Position numbers and translations under genes: made by a program. Below the pieces are notes generated by a model that saw only the letters and a list, made by a program, of their open reading frames with translations, was not told the origin of the DNA and ran no database searches. This document shows, piece by piece, positions 35,340-48,828 of a stretch of DNA of 64,000 bases. The stretch is from NCBI GenBank assembly GCA_033398695.1, contig CM065803.1, positions 47,173,501 through 47,237,500 of the forward strand, written 5' to 3'. The DNA comes from Orobanche coerulescens. Taxonomy: Eukaryota > Streptophyta > Magnoliopsida > Lamiales > Orobanchaceae. Numbering within the stretch: the first letter of the stretch is position 1; each line of letters begins with the position of its first letter.

Positions 35340-35600
35340 ACTCAACCGAATATATATACACATTTATATATATAGATATATATATATAAATATATAACCT
35401 CACTATATTATATGGATAACTATAGTTCGCCCATCGATCCAAGTTGAGTACGTCAACTAATGTTAGAATTCAACACTCGTCGATCACCGACATAAACATA
35501 TATATTAATATACGTATATACATACATATATTTAACATGTAACTATATATATAAACACACATATATATATATATACACATACATATATATACCTCCATAT
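35340..35600. repeat. TA-rich microsatellite in M LTR
   Basis: Long runs of TATATA and ACATATA recur over about 260 bp; the same stretch in the other LTR is at about 41040-41285 with small length differences. Confidence 0.85.
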
Positions 35601-36227
35601 AAACTCATACACTCCGACAACAATGATTTCACGCAGTTACAATTCGTATATCGAGGTACTTGCCTTGGTAATACGACGCGAAGGAGACGACGAAGGAATA
35701 GGTTCCGGTCCGAACAATCCTCTCAAATCCGACCCTAACACAATAATGATATACAATCAATCTCACATCATGAATACGAAGAAATCCCTCCTAGTCCTAC
35801 CCGTTGGGACAATATATCGAACACCAAGAGTGCGTAGGGAATTGAAATCGGTTAACGGTGAACTAACGGGATTTCATCCCAACCAAAAACAAGAAAACCA
35901 AGGGTCACGAGAGTACTATCAAAATCTAACAACAACATCGGTTAATTCGGATTAAAACACAAGATCACCACCAAACCCTCCCCAAAAATCATACTAGGGT
36001 ATAAGAGATCTTACCTCTTGAAGATACAAACCCTATAATCCGAAGAACACGTGCTAGATCCACAATCCGAGCTACACGATCGAAGGAAGATGAAGAAAAA
36101 CACACAATCAAAAGGGTGGATGGAGAAGAAATCCCCCTCTCAACCCTCTCTCTCGCGCACGGTGGAAGAAAAGGAGGAAATGAGCGAAACTCGCTGAAAA
36201 CACCCAGTTATAGCGCTGACCGCATTG

Positions 36228-36545
36228 TGTGCCGCGGCTCAGCTAATCTGTGCCGCGGCACAGGGCCAAAAATTGCGCCCAGTGGTCGGCTGACCGCTCG
36301 TTGTGCCGCGGCTCATAAGGAGTGTGCCGCGGCTCAGACTCGGCATGTGCCGCGGCACTGCCGGACTGTGCCGGGGCACGCGGTACAGGAGGTTTTAGCC
36401 GGCAGGTGCCACACGGGTGTGCCGCGGCCCGGACAAGTGTGCCGCGGCGCACAATCCTTGTGCCGCGGCACACGGTACAGCCTGCTCGGCCAACAACTGG
36501 GTAGTATGTGTGCCGCGGCGCACAATCCTTGTGCCGCGGCTCATA
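36228..36545 (-). repeat. GTGCCGCGGCAC palindrome array in M 3' LTR
   Basis: Ten GTGCCGCGGC-type copies and one GTGCCGGGGCAC variant in about 320 bp. Two kinds alternate: full palindromes (GTGCCGCGGCAC) and GTGCCGCGGCTC or GCGC forms. It sits just upstream, in minus sense, of the likely transcription start. Confidence 0.92.
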
Positions 36546-37038
36546 CCCCCCCTCGGGTCCCAAAAATGACGAAAATGATCCGGAAAGAGAATAAAAGCAA
36601 TAGGAATCGATATTTGGGCAACAATAACACGAAATGGAAGTACGGAACCCCAAAACGATCTGAGGTACACAACCAAAGTTGAACAAGGAACAAATTCCCT
36701 AAATTTCTAGGAAGTTACAAAAACGGCCCAAACATCCGAAAATCACGATACAACGTCGGATTAACAATCCGAAACTCACAACATGCTCTAATCAAGCATA
36801 CTAACTCATGGAAGTAAGAAAATGACGAAATCGAACGAGTTTAACGAGAATCAAATGCACATGAGACAAAATATAACACAAGATGAAATTACGCAAAAAC
36901 ATCATCGAGACCCGTCTAAGCGGAGAAACTCCAAGAACAAAATAGGTTCAGAATTCCAAAACAGTGTCAAGCGAGTTGTCGAAACGGACCTCCGCCGGAA
37001 AATGAAAATTACCGGAAATCGAATTTGCGGGTATTACA

Positions 37039-37644
37039 TTCTACCCTCCTTAAAAGAAGTTTCGTCCCGAAACTTAAAATAGAGAGCGGCGGAACAATCA
37101 AGGAAATAACTACTTGCTCAGCCCCAACTCATCACGAGCAAAGCGCGAATGCAAGGTTCCATAAATACGATGAACTGACCTAGCGAGCATCCGGTACGTG
37201 AGTGGAGGCGATAAAAATGTATGGGAACACGATAAGTTGAGGTGGATGAGTATGAATTTGGATACCAAAACTCCCAGAGGGAAGAAAATCACAAAATAGT
37301 TCAGACGTCCTGAAAATCATGTTTCGAGCTCAACCAACCGCATCCAAGTTCATAATACATTCGGAAATGTTAATTGCACGCGAGGGAATATTAGCTTCGA
37401 ACAAAATTTCTGCAAGAATCAAGCTCAGATGTGGAAAGACCACAATAATTCACGGAGTCTAACAACACGGTTCTGAAATTCGTTCGGAGAACGGTAGGCT
37501 AAGTACAACAGGGTAGTTTTAAAAAAAATTATCGAGAGGGTCATAGATCAAGTACCAGCAATGGAAGTCACCCAACACTGAAAATACTATGAAGAGTATG
37601 GGTAGTACATTTCCCCATACTAAGAAAACATTTCGATCCCGAAC
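37039..37644 (-). mobile_element. Element M 3' untranslated region, with vestigial second polypurine tract
   Basis: The functional polypurine tract complement is at 37039-37056, with its AAGTTTCGTCCCGAAACTT inverted repeat at 37058-37076. Near 37595-37650 there is a second, decayed version: on the minus strand GTTCGGGATCGAAATG, a purine-rich stretch and TGTACTACCC. This looks like an old polypurine tract plus LTR start. The remainder is non-coding. Confidence 0.7.
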
Positions 37645-38256
37645 TTAGAACAGCAAGAGTTGGTAACATAGAGCAATGAAATGAAGAACGATCAAAGTCA
37701 CGATTGTCCAAAACAAAGAACGATTAGGGCATATTACAAAATATTCATCCTCCCATGTTAGGTTCTTCAGAGGAAACATAGGGTTTCGGACATTCTCCAC
37801 CACTTGCTCGTCCGCCAATAGGGTAGCATTCTTTGCCGATTCGTAAATTATCTCACAATGCTTCTCCCGATGACCTTCACACCCGCACCGGTAACAAGTC
37901 AAGAGTGGAAAGGGACAATTTGCACGAACATGTCCCTGACGATTGCAGTTGAAGCACCCTCCCTTCTTACCGAGAGTCACCGATGCTGGCTTGGGATTCC
38001 AAGCGTTCACTCCTGATCGCGAAGACGACGCATTCGAACGACGTTGGGGTTTGGGAGCCTTAGGCTCTGCACCGCCCAAAAACTTCCCAGATATCCTTGG
38101 TCTCTTGGCTTCGCTCGTGGGCTCGACCACTGAGGAGATTTCATAGGATATCAATTGATCTAGATACTCCTTCACCGTAGCCTGGATCGTGGTCGTACGA
38201 ACCACCTTGCCGCTTCCATTTCCATCATCACGTCCACGTCCGCCGAGGCTTGACAT
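37645..38256 (-). CDS. Element M short Gag with two zinc knuckles
   Basis: One uninterrupted minus-strand frame. The ATG at 38256 is chosen because MSSLGGRGRDDG matches the R/G-rich start of other Gags here; the frame is open 22 codons further upstream. About 203 residues. The retrotransposon gag (capsid) core is missing: the N terminus passes directly to TVKEYLDQLISYE and a basic linker. Two CCHC knuckles follow, CFNCNRQGHVRANC and CYRCGCEGHREKHC. Knuckles bind RNA. The product would be a knuckle protein without capsid; whether it is made is unknown. No protease or polymerase follows. Confidence 0.75.
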   Translation of the reverse strand: MSSLGGRGRDDGNGSGKVVRTTTIQATVKEYLDQLISYEISSVVEPTSEAKRPRISGKFLGGAEPKAPKPQRRSNASSSRSGVNAWNPKPASVTLGKKGGCFNCNRQGHVRANCPFPLLTCYRCGCEGHREKHCEIIYESAKNATLLADEQVVENVRNPMFPLKNLTWEDEYFVICPNRSLFWTIVTLIVLHFIALCYQLLLF

Positions 38257-39367
38257 ACTAATACGGATAACACCGATCAACAGTATTAGTTTATCAGTCG
38301 TACAATATACCACAATTATCAACCCGAGTTTTAGTTAGCATCCTTAGAATAGCGGTACTATCGTAAAGCATAGAGTTTTATGAAGTCAAGTTCGAGTTCC
38401 TCGACGAGGACGATCATTATATGTATGCACCTAATGAAAAAAAAAAAAAAAAAATTGTAAAAGGGGCTAGTCACGTTGCGCCCAAGACTTGTAACCACTG
38501 TCTTTTATTTCGGAAGAGGAAGTTTACATAATGACTCTAAAGATTATTTTCGAGTGATGAATAAAAGAAAAAAAAGAAATCGAAATTTAATTCGTAACTA
38601 ATTTGAAATATTTCAAAAATGTTGAGTCCCAAATACCACAATTTTGAAAATCTTTCCTCTTCTTCCAAAATGTTTATTTGAGAGAATTTTCCACCGAGAT
38701 ACGTGACCATTTAACATGACGATATTAAATCATGGCTTTACACAATGTTAGAAAATTTCAAAGCATTGCTTTAAAATATTCGAGATACTAGGCCCGTGGG
38801 CCGTGGTCGAACCCACTAGGCAAAAATTCCTTAAAAAAAAATGATCTAAATGCCAAAAAGGCCGAAGTCGGTAACATTCTCAAATACTCACAAAAGTCAT
38901 TTATGAAATATCAAATACCGTCATAAGAATACTATCAAAATATGCAAGACCAAAATATCAAAACTCGGTTTGCAAGCTAACAAAAACCATCTTAAAATAC
39001 TCATGCGGTGGATAACATTATCATTCGTAAAGTCATTCTAATAAAGTACCGAAACAGATAAACATGCTCGACTTCCGAAGCATACTACGTAACTATTTAT
39101 GCTCGGACCGCATGCGCATGTTATATCCTATAACGATAATATCACCAACAAGTTCCAATTCCTAGTTCACATTAAGCATATTAGCACAATGTAATCAAAT
39201 ACGTATATAAGGGGACTTACGATCGGGAGGCTTACCATCACGGATTGCCGGAATATGATGTCGGAACCACGATACTAATCACGACTCTGATGCGCGCGAC
39301 TTACACAAGACATGGACTTGACCCAACGGCCTAGGTTTTTCGCAAACCTAAGCTCTGATACCATAAA
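38257..39367 (-). mobile_element. Element M leader with primer binding site
   Basis: The complement of TGGTATCAGAGC is at 39352-39363, 4 bp inside the 5' LTR edge. The rest is non-coding, with a 17-18-base A run at 38437-38454. The stretch 38640-39010 resembles part of LTR T (2080-2330), so the leader contains LTR-derived sequence. Confidence 0.8.
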
Positions 39368-42300
39368 TGTAACACCCCCAGAATACGACCCGGGAATGTC
39401 ACACGCCGTAGACCCTTATCACAAGGATCCACCAGGCTAAATCCCAAAAGACTACTCAAAGATTGACCGACCGGGGTCAAAATTTAATGCAAGGTAGACC
39501 GACAAGGTCTTAAACCAATTCATAAACTAACGACATTCATACAACAATGACAACAATAAACTTGAACACAGAAAAGAATGACAACTCAATTTAAAAATCG
39601 ATAACTACACCCATGCAAGGGTGAATACTCAAACGACAAAGAAAAATACCGACCAAAATGAAACAAAAGAAAAGACTCTGACTCTAGTGTGATTAGCATC
39701 GTCGTCTTCCATCTCCTTCCAAGCCAATCCGTGGATCGCTACCGAGCCGCCAAAACTGAGCGCATAACACCCACCCCGAAAACTCGGGGTTAGCAACCGA
39801 ATTTTGCTAGTGCAAGTACATAATATACATGATATATGAACAAGAATAACACAAAATTCAACCATCGTGAAGCTTTAACACAAACCATACATTCCCAAAG
39901 TTAACACAAGATAGCACTCGCATACACAAGGTGAAAAATAATCACATAGTCATATTCTCTATATGGAACATAACGCCAATCAAACTTTGGACGAGCCCAA
40001 GGAGTCAAAAGATTAAATTTGAAAATCCATTTTATAAAAAAAAGGAAAAAGTATTTTGATAAAATAGTTTGAAAACATTATTAATGACTCGGGTCGTCTT
40101 GGGGTTTTAAACAAAATTCGAATGGGGATGCTTTTGGAAATAATTTCAAAAACTCTCGGGTCCTTGACCCAACGTATGGAAAACGATTACACAAAAACCA
40201 AGTCAACTTATTTGGGGTTCTCGGCCCAATTTATAGAACACCGTCACAAACGAAATCATTACAACATCACACAGGGTTCTCAACCCATTCCAAATAACAT
40301 CATCATGAAATCAATCATCTCAACATTCCACAGGGTCCTCGACCCAAAACACAGAATAGCACCACAATACAATCAAAGGTACAAAACTCTCATTCGACAT
40401 ATCCTGCTCAAGACCCCCGATTAATTAACCCTCGGAGATTTCGTCAAACCTCCTTGGTTAATTAACCCTGATACCAAACGCTTTAAAAACAATTTGAAAC
40501 AAGCTTTCAAAAACACGGATTGCGGTCTGTATCAAGACAAACATTAAAAGTGAGTTGAAAGAATTTGAGATACGAACATCGTTCGATAGCAGGTCTTAGC
40601 TATCACTCAAATACCCGTAACCAATAAGCCTGCCAGGCGCCTCCACTGCTCACCTGTGCACCGGCGTTCACTCCACTATGTCGGCCGCTCCTTGAACATG
40701 TCACCGCACCGGCGTCACTCCCGCAAGAGCCGCCCCTTGCACGCGCATTAGGTGACACCGGCGTTCACCACCCATATGGAGCCGCACATTGCAGCGTACA
40801 CCAGGCCGGAGTACACCGCCCCGCCCTCAGAGTTTCCCGGATACGACGTTTCTCACAACAAGTATCCACATTGTTCAAACATCAAGCACACGGACAATTG
40901 TCACAACAATTTTCAACTCGGTACATCAAGTCACACAATTTTTCTGCCAGTCCATATCATCACAAATAAACAATAACACGCACGTTATCAATCAAACTCA
41001 ATCAACACCGCACATATATCTCTATGTTGCGACTCAACCGAATATATATACACATTTATATATATATATAAAAATATATAACCTCACTATATTATATGGA
41101 TAACTATAGTTCGCCCATCGATCCAAGTTGAGTACGTCAACTAATGTTAGAATTCAACACTCATCGATCACCGACATAAACATATATATTAATATACGTA
41201 TATACATACATATATTTAACATGTAACTATATATATAAACACACATATATATATATATATACACATACATATATATACCTCCATATAAACTCATACACTC
41301 CGACAACAATGATTTCACACAGTTACAATTCGTATATCGAGGTACTTGCCTTGGTAATACGACGCGAAGGAGACGACGAAGGAATAGGTTCTGGTCCGAA
41401 CAATCCTCTCAAATCCGACCCTAACACAATAATGATATACAATCAATCTCACATCATGAATACGAAGAAATCCCTCCTAGTCCTACCCGTTGGGACAATA
41501 TATCGAACACCAAGAGTGCGTAGGGAATTGAAATCGGTTAACGGTGAACTAACGGGATTTCATCCCAACCAAAAACAAGAAAACCAAGGGTCACGAGAGT
41601 ACTATCAAAATCTAACAACAACATCGGTTAATTCGGATTAAAACACAAGATCACCACCAAACCCTCCCCAAAAATCATACTAGGGTATAAGAGATCTTAC
41701 CTCTTGAAGATACAAACCCTATAATCCGAAGAACACGTGCTAGATCCACAATCCGAGCTACACGATCGAAGGAAGATGAAGAAAAACACACAATCAAAAG
41801 GGTGGATGGAGAATAAATCCCCCTCTCAACCCTCTCTCTCTCGCGCACGGTGGAAGAAAAGGAGGAAATGAGCGAAACTCGCGGAAAACACCCAGTTATA
41901 GCGGCCGCATTGTGTGCAGCGGCTCGGCTAATCATGCCGCGCACGAGGCCAAAAATTGCGCCAGTGGTCGGATGACCGCTCGTTGTGCCGCGGCTCATAA
42001 GGCGTGTGCCGCGGCTCGGACTTCGGCATGTGCCGCGGCCTTGCCGGGTGTCTTGGGCACGCAGTACAGGAGGTTTTAGCCGGCAGTGCCACACGGGTGT
42101 GCGCGGCCCGGACAAGTGTGCCGCGGCACTCGACTGTGTGCCGCGGCGCACAATCCTTGTGCCGCGGCACACCAGACACCTGCTCGGCCAACAATCTGGG
42201 TAGTATGTGTGCCGCGCGCACAATCCTTGTGCCGCGGCTCATACCCCTCGGGTCCCAAAAATGACGAAAATGATCGGAAAGAGAATAAAAGCAATAGGAA

Positions 42301-42732
42301 TCGATATTTGGGCAACAATAACACGAAATGGAAGTACGGAACCCCAAAACGATCTGAGGTACACAACCAAAGTTGAACAAGGAACAAATTCCCTAAATTT
42401 CTAGGAAGTTACAAAAACGGCCCAAACATCCGAAAATCACGATACAACGTCGGATTAACAATCCGAAACTCACAACATGCTCTAATCAAGCATACTAACT
42501 CATGGAAGTAAGAAAATGACGAAATCGAACGAGTTTAACGAGAATCAAATGCACATGAGACAAAATATAACACAAGATGAAATTACGCAAAAACATCATC
42601 GAGACCCGTCTAAGCGGAGAAACTCCAAGAACAAAATAGGTTCAGAATTCCAAAACAGTGTCAAGCGAGTTGTCGAAACGGACCTCCGCCGGAAAATGAA
42701 AATTACTGGAAATCGAATTTGCGGGTATTACA
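39368..42732 (-). mobile_element. Element M, 5' LTR (3365 bp)
   Basis: Collinear with 33700-37038. Its palindrome array is at 41908-42243. It ends (minus start) at TGTAATACCC, complement at 42723-42732. Small differences from its partner concentrate in the GC-rich array and at CAG/CTG sites. Confidence 0.94.
41908..42243 (-). repeat. GTGCCGCGGCAC palindrome array in M 5' LTR
   Basis: Same array as 36228-36545. Several copies are shortened by one base (for example TGCCGCGCAC), giving fewer perfect palindromes than the partner. Confidence 0.9.
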
Positions 42733-42737
42733 CACAA
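42733..42737. repeat. Target site duplication of M, right copy (CACAA)
   Basis: Repeats 33695-33699. Confidence 0.95.
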
Positions 42738-43322
42738 GTGGCCGGGTCCACTCACCGAAAGCCAAGATTCCCTGTCGGACGATCTGATATTAGCGTACGC
42801 TAACCATCCTTGGTATCGTGCGCTTAATGATGATAAACATCAACCAGGGCCTACCTGTCGGCCGCCTTACGAACCTTTCCTAGAATGCCTTACGTACGTT
42901 AAGGATACTTCTTAGCATACGTAATGTGAACCTATTAGCGTACGCTAACTTCACCACGTAGCGTGCGCTACTCATACCTCGTAGCGTGCGCTAAGCATAT
43001 TTCATAGCGTGCGCTAACGTGGCTGTACTTAGCCATTTCCAACTCTTCTCGTCCGTCTCGACATACTGGATACGTAAACTCACATACTGAATACATATAG
43101 TCAATCCAATAATATTCTCATATGATAGACCCGATGTCAAAATTGAAATTCCCGGATACACGATATCCTCAATTGTAATTGTCTCCCAAATACGTCAATT
43201 GTACCAATACTGACATCTCAGTCCTTTATTTATTTTATCCATACTGTACATATTCCACGCTGTACAATATAACTCGGATAAAATAATCTCAAACAACAGT
43301 AGTAGAAATTCCGGATATTACA
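42738..43322 (-). mobile_element. Element N, 3' LTR, second part
   Basis: It continues the N LTR after the M insertion and is collinear with 49201-49695 plus the 90 bp missing there. It has further palindromes (42790-43018, mostly TAGCGTGCGCTA with one TTACGTACGTTA). It ends at GGATATTACA, the complement of the LTR start. Confidence 0.9.
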
Positions 43323-45804
43323 TTCTACACCACTTAAAATAAGTTTCGACCTCGAAACTTGCAATCCGTCATAAAACAAACAAACATACCATTCAACCAA
43401 AATATCCCAAAACCATCACGACAACGATCAATCATCATCATTACCGAATAACCAAAAGAGCATACTTACAAATACGCAGGTCAACGATCTCCTGAGATAC
43501 TAGCAAGTGACTTCACTGTAAACCCTCAATACGCTTACAATCACATTCCATGAGTCTCAAAAATATATCATCTTCGGATGAAATAATTTATCCGTGTCCA
43601 ATCCTGTCTGCCTGATTACACAATCAAGTCCAAATCCTGATACAAATCAATAATACACGATACATTTGTGAAACAACTGCCTAACACAATGGCAACGAAT
43701 CCCGACATATCGACACAAAATCTGAACGCTCAGATGATCACTAACAATGATCAACCAATAAATTAACGAGAATATCATCGACATTCTAAACTCTAATACG
43801 ACCATCCAAAGGTCAAAACACAACTGAGAATATCATCAACATGATAACCTCCAATATGACCAACCAGAGGTCAAAACACCATCGAGAATATCATCATCAT
43901 GATAAACTGCAATATGACAAACGAACGATCACGATAATCGAGAATACCTTCACACGGTAAGCTCCAACACGGTCAACACATAACCACAGAAACCGATATA
44001 CGAACGAATAAGGTTCTCAAAACGACACACCAATAACATACAGTGGATCTCAATAAACATAACCGACTGTTGAACGAACCTCTCAGGCGTACGAACAACC
44101 AGTCGCAAATAGGCGAACATCCCAAATCATACATGGAGTGGGAATGACCAATCAGTACGGCTCAAAATTCAAAAGTAGTAAAATCACGCTACCACCACAT
44201 CAATAGAGTCACATAGCACACATGCTCCAGTTTCACAAAATCCAAAGTTCCCAAAATTACGTCTTGTGCATGGATCCACAACACGCAGCATATTTCTCTT
44301 ATTCAATAAATCAACCGATCATCCCTGGATAACCAAACTACCATACTAGAGTTCGAATCTCTTTTCATCGTACCATACCGATGAAATATCCAGTTCGAGA
44401 GTCTCGCTCAGAACTTCACCGCGATATGCATTATGCACTAAATGCGTATGTACATCAATCACATTTTCAAGACCAGTTTGAGATCATATAATCTTGTCAC
44501 GAAGACAAATTTTCAAAAGTTCTTTCAAAAATTTCAAAGCTCAAAACATAAATTTTGGTAAGATCACGAAATCAATTTTCGAAAAATTAAACTGGCTCGC
44601 TAATGCCAAGTATTCGATGACAATTTCCTTCGAATCCACACGATTTCGAAGTTTAAAAATGAAAACTATGCAAATGATTGACCACATCCATACTCATGTA
44701 TACTCATTCGGCTCGTCACCAATATCCACTGATATTCCATCGGAAAACCACACGATAGAGTTCCAAAATCTCAGATATAAACTCCAACCAAAAACTCCTT
44801 TTCCACATATGACTCGCAACGTCAATCATTAATCCCTCATGGATCGCCTCAAATATGCTATGCCAAATCATTGAAACAAAGCAACACAGCGAAAGACTTC
44901 CCGAGAGGTTTCATTTGAACAAATAAATCAAAACCCAGAAAGGTAGTAATAAGGTAGATAACGATTGATAAAGTGTTTTACAAATCTCGGGAGTTTTTAG
45001 AAAACAAAAAAGCTTTCTGAAACATTAGGGTCTCAGCCCGTATCTCGTTCCGCATTATAAGAAATTTAAAAAGTAGAAAACCCTTTTCGGACTCCAAGTC
45101 CTGGGTTATAAAACTATTTCAAAATCGATTGGGTCTCAGCCCAAAAATCATTTTCTGTAAAACATCCATAAAATGTTCATTTTGAAATCTATCATTTTCA
45201 AATGCTCAAAAACAGTTCATATATCTCAAAATGAATTAACATGACTACATGTTCTTCTCAACCATACACAATATTTCCCCCAAATGCACAACACTATTCC
45301 GAAATCTAACCGACATATTGATTTCCAAAAATCATAACTTCTCAAATCATCAATCCTGTCCCAACTCTGCCATCTCATATTGTGACGCATAATATTCTGC
45401 TGAATCTCAAAGCATATCAATCTAGAACAGCAGTAAATCTCAATGTAATTCAAAAATCCAAACACTTACAGATCGTGAAGTCGATGATTCCCCGTGATAC
45501 TGGCACATGTCTCAACTCTAGAAAATACTTGACACAGATATTTTTAAAAACACATTTTGCAAACTCAGTTCAACTCGAGAACGTAACACAACTCTATCTG
45601 AAGAAACACGTTAACACTGTTTAGAAAAGTTTACAACAACCCAGTACCACACTGGTAAATCACATAATGCACAAGCCCGAGTGAACAACAAAAACTCATG
45701 GCTCTACTATTTGTCAATCGACAACTCGAATGACACGACAAAAGCACGACCCAACTCGACCCGACTGCCTAGGTTTTCACAACCTAAGCTCCGATACCAT
45801 ATTC
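43323..45804 (-). mobile_element. Element N internal region, non-coding
   Basis: Flanked by a polypurine tract complement with inverted repeat AAGTTTCGACCTCGAAACTT (43341-43360) and by a primer binding site complement (GCTCCGATACCA, 45788-45799). The 2.4 kb between has no gag or pol motif in any minus frame; a minus-strand frame at 45226-45465 has no recognisable domain. Fully non-coding internal DNA with long LTRs fits the LARD type (large retrotransposon derivative). Confidence 0.85.
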
Positions 45805-46727
45805 TGTAACACCCCCATATTTAACCGGAAATATTACAGCATCGTGGGCCCCGAGATGGAACCCACAAGGATAAAAGAAAATTTCGCAAACATTTACAAT
45901 CGCCCAAGAGGCTAACGACGGTACTATCTTTAAAAGAATATTTGAAGACTATATAAAATCTGTTTATCAAAACCGTCGTACAAATCTCATTTTGAAAAGG
46001 GCAAGGCCAAACGACCGAAACTCAATAGTTTTAGAAAATGATTTCTAAAGTAACTCAAATTACCCGAAACGAAAGATCATTTAAAAATACTCACACAGCA
46101 GAAAAGACAAACAATTAAAAATGCTCTAGCAGCGGAATACAGCGACTGATCAGGAAACTCAATACACAATTACATGCCCTAGCCAGTATCCTACGGGAAG
46201 CTCATCTCTCCACGACCGCTACAAGCTCGATATCTCAAGAACCTAAAAAGAAATCCCACGACGGGGTCAGCCATAATATCCAACAATGAAATCAATCACA
46301 TCACATCAATAATTACATACCAATGAAGTACTAAGTAAGAATACTACCAAAGTAATCTTACTGCCATCACTCTACCAAAATTCACGTCTCGTACTGTTTC
46401 TCACACAATACACAAAGTTCTCAAAACATTATCATAACTCACTGTTACGAAATCTACTAACTCTGTCCAATTCGATCCATCGGATATCATCATCAAATCT
46501 CAACGCAAAAACCGATTGTCCATCAAAGACGAATACCAAGAGAAAAATACGGAACATACCTCTAGATGCACAATACCACGACAATCACGTCAGTCTAATC
46601 CGAGATCAGATCAACACAATATATGAACATGGTCCCAACACAAGACCTACAAATGCATACTCATATGACAACGTCAATATGCTCAAAAACAATAACAACT
46701 ATGTATACTCAATGGAAATCCCATGAT

Positions 46728-47045
46728 CCAGCGCCCTCAGCATAGATCCCAAGATGATCCTACAAGATCAACACGAGGTGGATAACCAACAATATACATA
46801 TGCACAACAATAACACATATAAAACCAACGATGTGAATCCACATGATTCCATCAACACAATACTGGGTAATCCAACGATCCAGCACCCTCAGCATAGATC
46901 CCCATGATGATCCCGTCGGACCAACGCATGCTGGAAAACCTGTCCAACGATCCAGCGCCCTCAGCATAGATCCCCATGATGATCCCTTCGAACCAACGCA
47001 TGGTGGACATCCGATCCAGCGCCCTCAGCATAGATCCTCATGATC
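46728..47045 (-). repeat. 64-72 bp tandem repeat in second N LTR
   Basis: Same unit as 31200-31510, with GATCCAGCGCCCTCAGCATA at the head of each unit. Confidence 0.85.
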
Positions 47046-48828
47046 CCTTCGGATCATTTTTAACATAACAATGTAATTATGCATACACATGCAAATCAAT
47101 ATGTCCATCAACATGAACAACATATGAATCAAAACATGAAACGACACTATGATAAACAACTAGGACGACTTCATGCTCAGCAACATGAATGACAACCTGC
47201 ATGATCAACATCATTTACACTAAACCGAATCAAACTAAGATACTTGTCCCGAGTCGTTCAGGAGCAATCTCGATGTCAAATCATCACCGGAAATTATCCT
47301 CAATGCTCGGCGATCCAAACGTACAATGAACTATAGATACTCATATCCTCGTATTTATCGCAATGTAACCTCGATACCCGAACATACCAATAACTGAGAT
47401 AAAGCATATACATTATGATTTACCTCCCAGAATCGGAAGAACGATATACAAACCAAATACCCCGAGTTCACAATAATAATCATCGCTATATGCATTATAA
47501 ATGAAATGAAACCGAAACCATTCATTAAATATTAGAACTGAGCAAGTAATAACTTGCCTCAATACCGATACCACGAAGCTGTTACCGAACCCATTGCCTT
47601 TCTCTACGAGCTTCTCAGCCCCGATCAAAAGTAACACAACGATCGTAATCCACGATCAATTATCACAACCTAATGCAATAATCAAATGACAACACATCCG
47701 ATAATAATCAACAACCGACAAGACCAACCAATCAAACTCCACGGTTCAACTAAAACCTCGAATAAACGCAGTCTAAACAAACCAAATCAAACCATCACAA
47801 ATTCATAATCACAACACAAAAATACCGCACGTCTGCCTACTTCGCGCACGTCAAACGCATAACATAGCGTGCGCTAAGTTGCTCCCGTTAGCGTGCGCTA
47901 TCCAGTAAGCTTAGCATGTGCTAATGTTGTATAGTGGCATGCATTCCAAGCATCGTCAAACACTTTCATCATATCAATGATCAACGCATCTCGGTAGTAA
48001 GGATTTCATAACATATTCGATTCCAACTTTAATCTTTAAACACGAATCAACAAGATTCCTTCTTGTTCATATTTGGTAAATTCATAGAACAATTTACCGG
48101 TTATTATCATGAATAATCATATTCCAAAATCATCCGTAACCTTTCCAAATTCCAGTTCTTATTCATAAAAATCATGACATATATAATCCAATAGTTCTTC
48201 ACGAACACGAATTATCCGAATTCACGTTCATGATCCATAAAATGACATAATCTGATGTGTTCTAGCATCTAAAAATTCTTATTCATCATGTTCTTCTACA
48301 TACAATTCATATAACTTCAAGAATTACAACAACAACACCATAATCGTTACCCTACGAAGTAACCAACGATAAAACATCAAAAATCCGAATTGAAGAAGGG
48401 AATTACATCAACATATCTCTTGAATTCCATCCAAAACCATACGAAACATATCAATACTCATATATTGATAACAACACTAACTTAGTTTGGTAATCCAACC
48501 CGTTATCATGCTCATAAACTCGAATATATGATAATCATCAACTCAAGAATATCAATAATCAATCCAAACGAAATCCAAAGAGTGATTACCTTTTTTAAGG
48601 AATGGATTGATTTCCAAGGTTGAATCCATTTCCAAGAATCGCCAATGATTTAAAGAACAGAGCTTTAATCCATGATTTCCATCTTTAATCTTGTTAAAGA
48701 GGATCATCCCTCAGTGTTTAGGAACTCCAAATGTCCTCCCAAGATTCTCTCTATCGGTTGCAGGAAGAGAATGGACGAAATGAGGAATGACAGCCAACTA
48801 CTCATATATATACACTGTACATTATTAA

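Larger units (their letters stand above)
33700..37038 (-). mobile_element. Element M, 3' LTR (3339 bp)
   Basis: Minus-strand order: TGTAATACCCGC at 37038, a GTGCCGCGGCAC array (36228-36545), a weak TATA-like site near 36217-36225, the strong donor-like AGAGGTAAGAT near 36011-36020, AAGGCAAGTACCTCG near 35654-35668, a long TA-rich microsatellite, a hairpin CCCCGAAAACTCGGG near 34107-34122 and the end GGGTGTTACA at 33700. Its first half is related to LTR A. Confidence 0.93.
33700..42732 (-). mobile_element. Element M, complete insertion in N LTR
   Basis: 9033 bp: LTRs 33700-37038 and 39368-42732, internal region 2329 bp, primer binding site (complement at 39352-39363), polypurine tract (complement at 37039-37056) and exact CACAA duplications. 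The LTRs are nearly identical over long stretches, so insertion is recent. Only a shortened gag remains, so M is non-autonomous. Confidence 0.95.

Noticed and set aside
35340..35600. TA microsatellite as an origin or matrix-attachment site
   Set aside because: Simple TA/CATA slippage repeat shared by both M LTRs; nothing further supports a function.
35623..35955. Plus-strand 110-residue frame in M LTR, repeated at 41309-41641
   Set aside because: Antisense to the element, no recognised motif, and conserved only because the LTRs are nearly identical.
36116..36682. 188-residue cysteine/arginine-rich frame at 36116-36682 and its antisense partners
   Set aside because: Composition comes from reading through GTGCCGCGGCAC repeats; the sister LTR copy does not keep the frame.
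38437..38454. A-run as the tail of a retroposed gene or SINE
   Set aside because: No target duplication or gene-derived sequence beside it; it lies within the M leader.
44494..44832. 112-residue plus-strand frame in N internal region
   Set aside because: Antisense to the element, no domain, in otherwise non-coding DNA.
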